From: CAVURW01 sp963743595
GTDB taxonomy: Bacteria > Verrucomicrobiota > Verrucomicrobiia > Methylacidiphilales > UBA1321
Reading direction: 5' to 3'
NCBI GenBank assembly: GCA_963743595.1
Contig: CAVURW010000092.1
Span: 1 to 14,688 of the forward strand
Length of the DNA: 14,688 bases
The notes under the pieces are model-generated. The model did no database searches. It had not been told where the DNA came from and saw only the letters and a list, made by a program, of their open reading frames with translations. Below, in pieces: positions 6,976-14,298 of the stretch; position 1 is the stretch's first letter; each line of letters begins with the position of its first letter. A program made the translations under genes and the position numbers.

Positions 6976-7263
6976 ATGTCACCCATTCCCACTGTCTTGG
7001 CACCTAGGGATGCCGCAACAGCTAATGCCTCTGACGTGGCAGCTCATATTGGTTCCCATCCAAAGATAACTTCCGCACAACGAGAAATCCTTACAGAAAT
7101 TTCTAACCAAGAAGCATATGGACTGCCTGGCAAAACAAACCTGCAATTACTTCAGCAAACAACACCCTATACAGCTGCAGCTGTCCAACAAGTAGTTAAG
7201 GAAGTCAATCATCTCCGGGATGTAACTAAACTAGCCATTATTGAAGGAAAGTTGCTCTATTAA
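6976..7263 (+). CDS. Small unknown protein (95 aa), third gene of the immunity run
   Basis: A strong ribosome binding site, AAGGAG at 6963-6968, lies seven bases before ATG 6976, the best in the island. The protein is soluble and mostly helical. An Ala-rich start (ATANASDVAAHIGSHPKITS) is followed by a helix (QREILTEISNQEAYGL), a Gln/Thr-rich linker (TNLQLLQQTTPYT) and an amphipathic helix (AAAVQQVVKEVNHLRDVTKL). It has no signal peptide and no cysteines. I recognise no family. It follows the Imm11-like gene by 38 bases, so co-transcription is likely. It could be a third immunity protein, a helical binding partner, or the remaining N-terminal part of something longer. Confidence 0.6.
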   Translation: MSPIPTVLAPRDAATANASDVAAHIGSHPKITSAQREILTEISNQEAYGLPGKTNLQLLQQTTPYTAAAVQQVVKEVNHLRDVTKLAIIEGKLLY

Positions 7264-7289
7264 ATGGGAAAAAGCCAGTACCTCTTCTA

Positions 7290-7608
7290 ACAGAACTTGC
7301 AGCAAAAACCTTTTCGTTTTGGACTCGGAGTACAATACTGGTTCAGGTTGTTGCTCTTGTAGGTGTTTGTAGTTGTGGTCGGATTTGATCGAGTATCAGT
7401 TACCTCTTGGCGATTACCCGTTTTGTCATAAGCAAACGTTTGGGTCGTCTTGTCTGAATAGGCTGCCTCAGTTAGTTGGTCAACGGCATCGTAACTGTAG
7501 TCTTGCGAGGAGGACATTCGCTCGAGACAATGGATCGTTGACGCTATTATAGGTATAGGAGTAACCGTCTAGGACACTAGAACTCAGAGGTAGTGACTTA
7601 CCCAACCC
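7290..7608 (-). pseudogene. RHS/YD-repeat remnant, copy 3, frameshifted
   Basis: On the minus strand one frame reads DGYSYTYNSVNDPLSRANV. Near 7515-7520 the frame changes, and the next reads SSSQDYSYDAVDQLTEAAYS, QTFAYDKTGNRQEVTD and NTYKSNNLNQY, which are ordinary YD repeats (Y-x-Y-D-x-x-x-x-L, YDKTGNR). After NLNQY the sequence becomes Lys/Cys-rich noise and stops at 7287-7289. This is an internal part of an RHS core, different from the core-end pieces at the left of the window and in the opposite orientation. Its upstream end is fused directly to a GH28 scrap. Confidence 0.85.
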
Positions 7609-7746
7609 TGGCGAGTCGCGCAGCGTGACTCCGGTGACCTGCACATCCCGCGAATCGTTAAATCGAATCATGAACGGCCGACCATCCTCTTCGTTTCTAA
7701 ATTAACCTCCACTTCCATCGATTGTGCCTTCGCCGCTGATGGTGTT
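7609..7746 (-). pseudogene. GH28 (polygalacturonase-like) fragment fused to RHS remnant
   Basis: The minus strand reads NTISGEGTIDGSGG, a stop (TAA), then in the same frame NEEDGRPFMIRFNDSRDVQV and TGVTLRDSPG. IxGxGTIDGxG followed by RPxxIRFxxxxxVxVxGVTLRxSP is the typical pair of early strands in the parallel beta-helix of GH28 pectinases. In intact enzymes these motifs are further apart and are followed by the catalytic NxD and DD motifs, none of which is present here. The frame continues without a break past SPG into RHS sequence, so the junction at about 7608 is a fusion of unrelated genes. The fragment has no function of its own. Confidence 0.7.
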
Positions 7747-7762
7747 CCATTTTCAAAGTTAT

Positions 7763-8266
7763 TCACTGATCCGCTTTAAAAAGAACGTATCTATCTTCCT
7801 CTGCCGCCCTCTGGAAAAAAGAAACAACTCCAACAAACCACTCCCAAGTGTATTCAAAATCCTGTTCGGATTTAGGGAAGCCATATTTGGCATCGTCGAT
7901 CAGATCGTATCGTGATTTAAATTCTTCTTTCGAGATTGAAGCGAGTACTGGACTAACTAGTTTCACTTGCTTCGGGGTTTTCAGGGACAAGACGTAATCG
8001 GTCTTAAAATAAAGAGGCTCACCGCCAATTACGGTGAAACGGAGAGGCTCCGGACCCTCGTCGTAGCTCAGTTCACCGTTGGAGAGCAAGCGATGCATGG
8101 CATCCCATGCTTTGTCCGACTCGGCCATCAGTTCTGGGTGATGGTCAAAGTAAACGGTTTCGATTAATTCCTGAACATAGGCCAGTCGGTCGACATCCTC
8201 ATTAATGGACTTCAGTTTTTCCACCTCTTCGTGGGTCAACGCAAAATGAACACCAAAAGAACCCAT
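7763..8266 (-). CDS. DUF1877 family protein (167 aa), immunity-type
   Basis: An intact minus-strand gene. The start MGSFGVHFALTHEEVEKL, the block ESDKAWDAMHRLLSNGE (49-65), FTVIGGEPLYF (77-87), the helix TPKQVKLVSPVLASISKEEF (97-116) and the end WFVGVVSFFQRAAEEDRYVL (143-162) match the order and length of DUF1877/YfbM-type proteins, with K-AW near residue 52 and a final FFQRAA helix. DUF1877 proteins are often found next to polymorphic toxins and are taken to be immunity proteins. The biochemical function is not established. RHS scraps lie on both sides (7290-7608 and 8588-8735). No clear ribosome binding site precedes the ATG. The stop is TGA. It probably survives as an orphan immunity gene. 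Confidence 0.85.
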   Translation of the reverse strand: MGSFGVHFALTHEEVEKLKSINEDVDRLAYVQELIETVYFDHHPELMAESDKAWDAMHRLLSNGELSYDEGPEPLRFTVIGGEPLYFKTDYVLSLKTPKQVKLVSPVLASISKEEFKSRYDLIDDAKYGFPKSEQDFEYTWEWFVGVVSFFQRAAEEDRYVLFKADQ

Positions 8267-8357
8267 AGTTTTTAAATTAAATAACTGTCGTGGATTGGGG
8301 AGGGTATTTGTCGAGGACCGTTACTCCTTCGTGCTTACCTCCAGCACTTTCTAATAT

Positions 8358-8459
8358 TTAAGTTGCGAGGTTGGCCACATATTTTTGTAGAATCTCTTTT
8401 TGCATGAGGGATTCTGGATAGGGTCGGAAATTAGTGAGGGACGATCCCTCAAAGAATTT
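8358..8459 (-). pseudogene. Possible C-terminal tail of a lost gene upstream of DUF1877
   Basis: On the minus strand a short frame ending in TAA at 8360-8358 reads KFFEGSSLTNFRPYPESLMQ and then KEILQKYVANLAT, a plausible C-terminal amphipathic helix. It ends 91 bases before the DUF1877 start, where a cognate toxin would be expected to end. Upstream the frame is blocked by stops and overlaps the antisense of the RHS scrap at 8588. I know no family. It is offered as a possible toxin tail with low confidence. Confidence 0.25.
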
Positions 8460-8587
8460 GCAACGGGAGGCTAAGCAAAGCGATAAATCTCATCCGATCC
8501 GTTCTCCAGATCGGGAGTGTTCCTCGGCAAGTTTCCCCCAGGAAATAGGAATGATTCTTGACCCCAAACTTACCGTCGATTGGTTTT

Positions 8588-8735
8588 AAGCCAGTCACCC
8601 TGCACATCGATAACCTCGCCTCCGATGCCAACGGCAACTTTTCGTACACCCTACACGCCGTCCTCTGGTCAGGCCTCCGCTTCCTACAACACATGGGCCG
8701 TAAACCCCGCCATCACCGAGCTTGTGCCGCCGTAG
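8588..8735 (+). pseudogene. RHS-associated domain remnant, copy 4, frameshifted
   Basis: The + frame reads PVTLHIDNLASDANGNFSYT and then, after a one-base change near 8652-8660, PSSGQASASYNTWAVNPAIT and ELVPP, ending in TAG at 8733. Segments of the form (S/D)ANGNFSYTxTPxSGQAxASYNTWAVNPAITE occur in the beta-rich domain before the YD repeats of verrucomicrobial-type RHS proteins; that recall is from memory. The frame stays open past the TAG through ATG 8757 to about 9071, but that continuation resembles nothing known. This is a scrap of a fourth RHS gene, in the opposite direction to copy 3. Confidence 0.6.
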
Positions 8736-8746
8736 GTCGTCACTAA

Positions 8747-9235
8747 AGAGAAAGAAATGGGAAGTCAGCACGTAAACCAAGACAAACTCCAGATTCCAGA
8801 AAAGCAGCCTAATCAAGATCGAAATCTGGCTCGGGAGTCATGGATTCGAAACGTGGGAAATTTGCTGGTAGGCTCTCCAACAAAACCTACTAGAGACGGA
8901 CTTCTTCTGAAAGAACACGAAAAGATGGGGGACAAAGCTATTTCCTCGTCTCCAATCTTCCTGGCTTTGTATTCCGTTTTGAACTGGCGGCCGGTCTCAA
9001 ACGACTGTTCTGAATTACGTAGCTCGGTAAAGAATTGGAGTGGATTGCCGCAAGTGTCGCTCTCTATCTGAGCGGTCACATGATCTTTCGTTCAATGTCG
9101 CCGACGCCATTCTAATTGGGGTGGATATCGGAGTAATCGAGTGAGACCAAATAATCGAGTTTCATGCAATGCCTTCCGACCGCTGGTGTCACTTGTAATC
9201 TGCATGAAGGGTGACTATCGGCTGCTGTAAATCGC
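8747..9235. other. No supportable gene; overlapping antisense frames
   Basis: Two frames cover the same DNA: + 8757-9071 (104 codons, with an AAAGAGAAAGAA purine tract before its ATG) and minus 9079-8813 (88 codons, GTG start). Neither shows a known motif, and one must be a shadow of the other. The minus version is slightly more protein-like at its start (GNPLQFFTELRNSEQSFETG) but ends in Ser/Arg-rich sequence. From 9080 to 9235 I see nothing beyond the shadow of the gene to the right. Confidence 0.3.
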
Positions 9236-10372
9236 TTACAGGTCAGACAGTAATTCGAGTTTAAGTTCTGGATCCACCAACCGTAAGAAGGAGTTTCCTT
9301 CTTGGACAAAATAACCGCCCGCAATCAAAGTTTCTGACAATCCCGAATGATCAGGGCTTACAAATAGCCCTGGTTCTATCTCCACGATCACAACACTTTG
9401 TGATCCGTTATCCAGAATGATGCGTCCTAAAGAGCAGCGTTCGCCGGTGATCACGGCCCATTCCTCCCCATTCCAGAAAACAGCCTTTCTCTCCGAGAGA
9501 AGCTCGACGAGAAAATTATGAGTTTGCGGCAATACCCAGCTGCGCTCACGGGTCTCGATATCGGCCGAGTCTGGATGGATTTCAAGGTACTGCTTTTCTC
9601 TCGGATTTAACCGATTACGCTGAATGATCCCGAACGCAAGGGTTAAACCGCACTGGAAGTAAAGCTTGTCACCCACACGATGAATAATACGCCAGGCACG
9701 GTCGTTCTTGGCTGTGGGAAACAGTGAAACCACTTGAGCGCATTTACCACTGGAGGAAAGAGCAGCATGCCGTTCTAATGCCTTGTTCGCATCAAAACTT
9801 AGGCTCACCGAGGTCCATCCGTTCTGTTTCATCCTTACCTGATAAATCGTTCGCCCCTGCGCCCACACTTGAAGATTTGCCAGTAATTGTTCATCCGTGA
9901 GTTCGCGAATTTCTTCCGCATCCGACTCATACAGCATCTCGATGAGATCCCGCCGGTAATCGGCATATCTCTGCAACTCAGAAACCTTCCAGGTCATCTG
10001 GGACTCAGTTCGCAGTTTGATGGCAATGTCGGCATATCTTGGGAGCACCGCCAATCGCCGCTCGGCAAAGTAACCAAACGGAATACGCTGCGTTTCCGAC
10101 AGGATTTCCAACAGGTTGCGAGCGCATTCTTCCTCCATCTGGTCCATTGAGACAGCGACCCAAAGCTCGTTGGTTCGCTTGGACAGCTGTGCCAGCCTGG
10201 ATTTGATCTTCGGCCAAGAGTAAATCTCTATTTTTTCCAGTTCGCCATTATCTCCCCACCGTCCTAGAAGGCCCAGCCCTTGATGGAAATGCAACATGCG
10301 GCCTGCATCTCCCTTGCAAACCTCCAGCTCCCAGTGGTTCGCGGAGTGCTTCTTTATTAGAAGTATTCTCAT
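9236..10372 (-). CDS. Unknown soluble protein (378 aa)
   Basis: A long intact minus-strand gene with ATG 10372 preceded by AAAGG at four bases and TAA at 9238-9236. There is no signal peptide and no membrane segment. The N-terminal third is mixed alpha/beta (MRILLIKKHSANHWELEV, KIEIYSWPKIKSRLAQLSKR). The middle is helical and very charged (LQRYADYRRDLIEMLYESDA, EEIRELTDEQLLANLQVWAQ). The C-terminal half is strand-rich (KLYFQCGLTLAFGIIQ, SQSVVIVEIEPGLFVSPDHS). I recognise no family and see no catalytic motif. It stands alone with its own promoter region. A role connected with the toxin island (for example immunity or adaptor) is possible but has no evidence beyond location. Codon use and frame are clean, unlike the regions to the left. 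Confidence 0.75.
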   Translation of the reverse strand: MRILLIKKHSANHWELEVCKGDAGRMLHFHQGLGLLGRWGDNGELEKIEIYSWPKIKSRLAQLSKRTNELWVAVSMDQMEEECARNLLEILSETQRIPFGYFAERRLAVLPRYADIAIKLRTESQMTWKVSELQRYADYRRDLIEMLYESDAEEIRELTDEQLLANLQVWAQGRTIYQVRMKQNGWTSVSLSFDANKALERHAALSSSGKCAQVVSLFPTAKNDRAWRIIHRVGDKLYFQCGLTLAFGIIQRNRLNPREKQYLEIHPDSADIETRERSWVLPQTHNFLVELLSERKAVFWNGEEWAVITGERCSLGRIILDNGSQSVVIVEIEPGLFVSPDHSGLSETLIAGGYFVQEGNSFLRLVDPELKLELLSDL

Positions 10373-10619
10373 GCCGCCTTTGAAATTACAGAAGATGGTT
10401 CTCAGAAGCGAGTTTTAATTGATCTATTGTGGAACAATAATGCTTAATTAAACCGTGTGTTTAAAATGTAATAGCATTATATAGTTAATCGCATTCAATT
10501 GACAGTTGCGTAAATTGCCGGCACCCGTAAAAATGAAGGCGAGACAGCTAACTTTGTGCGTTTTATGAGATACTAGCGAAAGCCGGATGGTTGGCATAAT
10601 CGATGCAGAGATAGGGGCT
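10373..10619. promoter_or_regulatory. Divergent AT-rich promoter region
   Basis: This is the interval between two divergently transcribed genes, AT-rich around 10430-10500. On the minus strand TATAAT at 10481-10476 would serve the 378-aa gene with a leader of about 100 bases, but no good -35 lies 16-18 bases upstream. On the + strand a perfect TTGACA at 10499-10504 has no fitting -10 at 17 bases; the nearest TAAAAA is 23 bases on. These are single-box matches only. Confidence 0.3.
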
Positions 10620-10868
10620 ATGACACAGCAATACTCCAATACGAGCGTTCAAAAGGTTGCGGAATTATTAGAGCAGGTGGCCGCTCAATGCCGCTCGGAC
10701 AATGAAATGCCCACAGATTCGAAGGTTCAGGCGGTCTTGGAGACGGTGGCTGATGGCGCACTTGGATTACGCACTGCTCTCAAACGCTACCTTGCACGTG
10801 AGAACGGAAACGTTATTGGTGAGGAAAAGCTCCAAACTCGACCGGGTCTCTCAGGACACATGATCTGA
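10620..10868 (+). CDS. Small unknown helical protein (82 aa)
   Basis: I take ATG 10620 as start, with AGGGG just before it. ATG 10587 in the same frame would add 11 residues. The protein is nearly all helix: SVQKVAELLEQVAAQCR, VQAVLETVADGALGLRTALK and a basic RYLARENG, ending in a flexible tail. It has one cysteine and no signal peptide. No family is recognised. It is divergent from the 378-aa gene and shares its upstream region. It could be a small regulator or an accessory protein, which cannot be decided from sequence. Confidence 0.5.
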   Translation: MTQQYSNTSVQKVAELLEQVAAQCRSDNEMPTDSKVQAVLETVADGALGLRTALKRYLARENGNVIGEEKLQTRPGLSGHMI

Positions 10869-10975
10869 GAAAGTGTTTCTCTGCCCTAATTAGACCATTT
10901 ACGATTGAGGTACGGTACATTCGGACACCTGTGGCTGAACCAGTTCAATCTACCGAATATTACACATAAATGGTC

Positions 10976-11346
10976 TTAGTGCATTGGGCGTCGCAAGAGT
11001 CGGTAGGCACTTTCCCGTATGGCTTTCCAATCCGCGGAGATTTTGTTCAGGAACTTTGAGCGCTTCGAATCGTTTTCAGAAAGGACCTGTGAGATGTGTG
11101 AGCGTAGGTGGACGCCTCAATCTGGGATTCCAGTAGAGCTTGGACAAATCGATCGTTGCTGGTCCCGAACAATAGTTGGTGCTGTTTATCATCCTGAATG
11201 GAGGCGCGAACGTCACGTTCGACGGCTGGAAGGGGATTCGAGCTGAAATGTATGCTCGGTACGTGGGCACCATAAACGCCTAATGACGAGAGGCTTATAT
11301 ACCTGTTCCGCGAGGGAATAAGGGAATATATGGCTGCTTTCTGCAT
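10976..11346 (-). pseudogene. Two-frame remnant of an unknown helical protein
   Basis: The minus strand from about 11280 reads NPLPAVERDVRASIQDDKQH, then QLLFGTSNDRFVQALLESQI in one frame. Near 11115 a one-base change leads to another frame reading VHLRSHISQVLSENDSKRSK, FLNKISADWKAIRESAYRLL and RRPMH, ended by TAA at 10978-10976. Joined, these give a coherent run of amphipathic helices, while each frame alone turns to noise past the joint. I know no family for it. Remaining alternatives are + frame 11019-11246 and another minus frame at 11273-11076, both less protein-like. From 10869 to 10975 and from 11347 to 11423 nothing is visible. Confidence 0.35.
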
Positions 11347-11423
11347 TGTTTAAAGAGCCTGTCGGGCATCTGACAGCCACCAGGAACAAGCGATGCGGCC
11401 AACCTCACAAGTAAGACGAATTC

Positions 11424-11804
11424 TTAGATCGGCCCAGGAAAAGCAATGGTTGTCATCAAACCGTTGCACGCCTGACGAGAATCGAGCCGGGTGTGTTGAA
11501 TCACTACGGGCACATTCGATTCGAATAGGCTCGCAAAGCTGAGTCCGAGAGGGATCGGCTCTGGCTCTCTAAGATTGTTGAAACGAAAATGGCCAGTACG
11601 GCGAGCTGCTACTTTAATCAAGTAAGGACCGACTGGTTCTCGCTGATGAAAGTAAATCGTTAGATTTATTTCCGCGTCTTCATCCGAGGTGTTCAGGATG
11701 CAGAAGGCTTCGTGACTCGTGAACTCAGGCTCAGGGCCGTTGCTCCATGCCGGAATGTAGCCTTCAGGAATTGCCCACATTTTTCTACCGATTATTTCTT
11801 TCAT
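11424..11804 (-). CDS. Anabaena sensory rhodopsin transducer (ASRT) family protein (126 aa)
   Basis: This matches the ASRT family (PF07100) along its full length of about 125 residues: IGRKMWAIPEGYIPAWSNGP, EPEFTSHEAFCILNTSDEDA, INLTIYFHQREPVGPY, ARRTGHFRFNNL and VVIQHTRLDSRQACNGLM. In Anabaena the protein is the soluble partner of sensory rhodopsin. Most bacterial members occur without rhodopsin, and the superfamily has been proposed to be an all-beta small-molecule (probably sugar) binding fold. No rhodopsin gene is in the window. ATG 11804 lies five bases after the GMC oxidoreductase stop, so it is translated from the same message, pointing to a role in sugar or polyol oxidation or its sensing. 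The protein is cytoplasmic, with no signal peptide. The gene is intact. Confidence 0.93.
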   Translation of the reverse strand: MKEIIGRKMWAIPEGYIPAWSNGPEPEFTSHEAFCILNTSDEDAEINLTIYFHQREPVGPYLIKVAARRTGHFRFNNLREPEPIPLGLSFASLFESNVPVVIQHTRLDSRQACNGLMTTIAFPGPI

Positions 11805-11809
11805 AATTC

Positions 11810-13543
11810 TTACCGAAAAGGAATGCCCGATCCAAATGTCCCCGGCGGGGAGAGCTCGCGCCTCACCGGAGGAGCGGTCATATCCCGTTTGTTTGATGTA
11901 AAAATAGTTTGTGCTTGGGAGATGAGATAGTCGGCAGTCCGCGCTGCCAGAGCCTGGATCGTCAGACCGGGGTTGGCGGAACCTTGTGTCGGCAGAATGC
12001 TACCATCGCAGACAAAAAGATTTGCGATGTCGTGGCTTCGACCAAAGCCATCCACAACACTTGTCGAGGGATCAAACCCCATACGGCAGGCCCCTACCAA
12101 GTGTGCGTAGCGAGCCTCTTGTTCCACTTCCGTGGCACCGGCGGCCCACATCACTTCCTCCACCTTCTTCTTTCCGAACTCAATTAAGGCTTTGTCGTTA
12201 TCGTATAGATCGAAATTGACATGCGCCACACGAAGCCCGTATTGATCGGTTTCTTTGGCAAGAGTCACCCGATTATCGGCCCAGGGGAGGATTTCCCCCA
12301 GCAGCCCCAGAGCCGCCCAGTGGTTGTAATCCATCATAATTCGACGCATGCCCCAGCCCCACGACCCGCGCGCCGCCATCATCTGTTTAGCAAATGCAAT
12401 TGGCAAGGGCCCCACGGTCTGAATTGCAAATCCGCGAGCAAACGAGCGTTTGATATCCGTTTCGTAAAATTCCTCCGTCAGCGCGTGGGCTGGCGGAGCC
12501 TTGTACATTCGGACGGGCTGTTCAAATCGCCCCATCACGACGTTACCTGCCTGTGCCATGAGGTAGCGCCCGACTGTGTCACTGGAGTTGGCTAAACCAT
12601 TCTGATATCCGTCGCAGGCTGAGTTGAGCAGCAACCGAGGCGTTTCAATCGCGTATCCGGAAACAATCACGACTTTCGCGGCCTGGAAGCATTCCTTGCC
12701 ATCGGGATTGAGGTAACTAACTCCTGTTACGCGATTGCGATTCCGATCGTGGTGAATGCGAGAAACCATGCAGCGATCACGTATTTCCGCGCCGTTTTCA
12801 ATCGCGTCTGGCACATGGGTGATAAGGGTACTGGCCTTGGCGCCAACCTTGCAGCCTTGGATGCAGAAGCCTCGGTAAATACAGTGGGGTCGATTACCCC
12901 GGGAACCGTTCAAAATCGCGACTGGTCCACCTGCTGCTACGGGGATGTTCAAAGCAGTGCAACCGCGCACGAGAACGTTTCCTACCTCTCCCATGGGATG
13001 CGCTCCGAAGGGATAGCCGTGCGGATCGCCCCAGGGAATCCAGGGACCCGCCACCGGCATTTCCAGCTCTAGCAGCTCGTAATACGGCCTCAAATCTCGG
13101 TAGCTAATTGGCCAATCAACTCCTACTCCATCCCGAGTATAGACCTCAAAATCGGAGGGGTGAAAGCGAGGTGTAAACGCCGCCCAGTGCACGGAACCGC
13201 CGCCCACGCCCTTGCCTGAGTTATTCGCGCCAAGCGCCAGGGGATGACTTCCTCCGCTGATTCGTAAATCCTCCCAGTACAATTGGTGCGACCCCGCCTC
13301 GTCGCTCACCCAGTCACGTTCGGTGTTCCAAAAGGGTCCTGCTTCAAAGCCGATGACCCGAAATCCGGCACGTGCCAACCTCTGCAACAGAACTCCACCG
13401 GCGGATCCGACACCGACAATGACGAAATCTACTTCCTCTCCATCGGCAAAGCGACGCATGGGGAAGTCAACCGACTGCATTACCCCTAGACGATGAGTAT
13501 CATCTGAAGGCGAACGAAATGGACCGCCAAGCGGAGCTTTCAA
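11810..13543 (-). CDS. GMC-family oxidoreductase, gluconate/sugar dehydrogenase type (577 aa)
   Basis: A flavoprotein that oxidises a sugar, sugar acid or polyol alcohol group. FAD-binding sequence FVIVGVGSAGGVLLQRL lies at residues 40-56. A second GMC block, GKGVGGGSVHWAAFTPRFHP, is at 110-129. A Cys cluster, CIYRGFCIQGC, is at 221-231. The C-terminal catalytic and FAD region has HLVGACRMG (His 481), ANLFVCDGSILPTQGS and NPGLTIQALAART (Asn 524). I chose TTG 13543: its TTGA overlaps the upstream TGA (13542-13540), and GGGGG lies about six bases before it. The ORF could run back to 13579, or start at ATG 13480, but coupling favours 13543. No signal peptide is visible. The upstream gene is the subunit 3-like partner, so the two probably form a membrane-linked dehydrogenase complex. 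The substrate cannot be read from sequence. Confidence 0.95.
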   Translation of the reverse strand: MKAPLGGPFRSPSDDTHRLGVMQSVDFPMRRFADGEEVDFVIVGVGSAGGVLLQRLARAGFRVIGFEAGPFWNTERDWVSDEAGSHQLYWEDLRISGGSHPLALGANNSGKGVGGGSVHWAAFTPRFHPSDFEVYTRDGVGVDWPISYRDLRPYYELLELEMPVAGPWIPWGDPHGYPFGAHPMGEVGNVLVRGCTALNIPVAAGGPVAILNGSRGNRPHCIYRGFCIQGCKVGAKASTLITHVPDAIENGAEIRDRCMVSRIHHDRNRNRVTGVSYLNPDGKECFQAAKVVIVSGYAIETPRLLLNSACDGYQNGLANSSDTVGRYLMAQAGNVVMGRFEQPVRMYKAPPAHALTEEFYETDIKRSFARGFAIQTVGPLPIAFAKQMMAARGSWGWGMRRIMMDYNHWAALGLLGEILPWADNRVTLAKETDQYGLRVAHVNFDLYDNDKALIEFGKKKVEEVMWAAGATEVEQEARYAHLVGACRMGFDPSTSVVDGFGRSHDIANLFVCDGSILPTQGSANPGLTIQALAARTADYLISQAQTIFTSNKRDMTAPPVRRELSPPGTFGSGIPFR

Positions 13544-14298
13544 TGCGTGCCCCCTTGCCTGGAAGGAGGATGGTCGCAATGGCTGGCTGTGCCCGCACCT
13601 TTTTCATCCGATAGAGCACCAGGCGGAGCTTCCCACTCATAGCGGCGTTCGTTTACTTCCCAGCTCTCCGGCTCGCCCCGTTCCAATCGCGCATACGCTC
13701 GCGGGTAAGCCGGTCCTCCAAAGCCGATTTCATCCCAGGCCCAAGGATGCGCGTAATAGCTTTCAACACAGTCTCCGACGAGCATCGCCCAGTAGCGATG
13801 AATTTCCATCTGTTCCCAGATCTCCGAGGCCCCTTCTTTGGGCTGACCGTCGTGAATCGACTTGAGTAATTCTTCCTGTTCTCTCCACTCGAGCTCTCGG
13901 AACGGTCGATTATACGATTTCCCTGCCATTTGCTCGATGGCTTTAAAACCGAGTCGGTAAACCGCTCCGTCTTCGGGCATATTCTCGAATCGATAACCTG
14001 GAATGTGACGCTTATGAAGGCGTTCATCGATACGGGCTACGACGGGAATTCGTTTCGAGGGATGGCGATCATCCTGCGGAAGGAGATGATCTGCGATAAT
14101 GGATAATAGCAAAACCTCATCCTGCGAGAAAAATCGAATAGGCGGGATATGATGAACACGATGCAAGATCGTATTCCGAGTCGCCTCGTCCCAGAAGTTC
14201 TGTTGCGCGAGTGTACTGAAGCCGGGGTAGTACCCGGGCTGCTCGCTCGCAGGAATGGGCTCTCCTGTAGAGGGATTGACGGGGCGTCGATCTCTCAT
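13540..14298 (-). CDS. Gluconate 2-dehydrogenase subunit 3 family protein (252 aa)
   Basis: Small partner subunit of GMC dehydrogenases (PF13618 type). After an N-terminal Pro-rich part (NPSTGEPIPASEQPGYYPGF), the domain starts at IRFFSQDEVLLLSIIADHLL (54-73), has helices around RELEWREQEELLKSIHDG (134-151) and MEIHRYWAMLVGDCVESYYA (164-183), and ends with the hallmark HPWAWDEIGFGGPAYPRAY (184-202). ATG 14298 is chosen over the much longer upstream frame, because TAATG overlaps the preceding stop and GAGGAG lies nine bases before it. Many family members carry a Tat signal and mature to the periplasm, but none is evident here. Its end overlaps the GMC start by four bases, so the two are made together. 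Confidence 0.93.
   Translation of the reverse strand: MRDRRPVNPSTGEPIPASEQPGYYPGFSTLAQQNFWDEATRNTILHRVHHIPPIRFFSQDEVLLLSIIADHLLPQDDRHPSKRIPVVARIDERLHKRHIPGYRFENMPEDGAVYRLGFKAIEQMAGKSYNRPFRELEWREQEELLKSIHDGQPKEGASEIWEQMEIHRYWAMLVGDCVESYYAHPWAWDEIGFGGPAYPRAYARLERGEPESWEVNERRYEWEAPPGALSDEKGAGTASHCDHPPSRQGGTH

Noticed and set aside
11359..11376. CTGTC...GACAG hairpin downstream of the ASRT gene as a terminator
   Set aside because: The stem is only 5 pairs with an 8-base loop and no clear T-run in the transcribed direction.
12221..12595. 124-codon + frame inside the GMC gene, and several similar ones at 11909-13489
   Set aside because: These are antisense shadows of an intact, strongly supported gene, with His/Pro/Arg-rich noise composition.
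13653..14027. Second minus frame inside the subunit 3 gene
   Set aside because: An out-of-frame shadow. The subunit 3 frame carries the family motifs across the same DNA.
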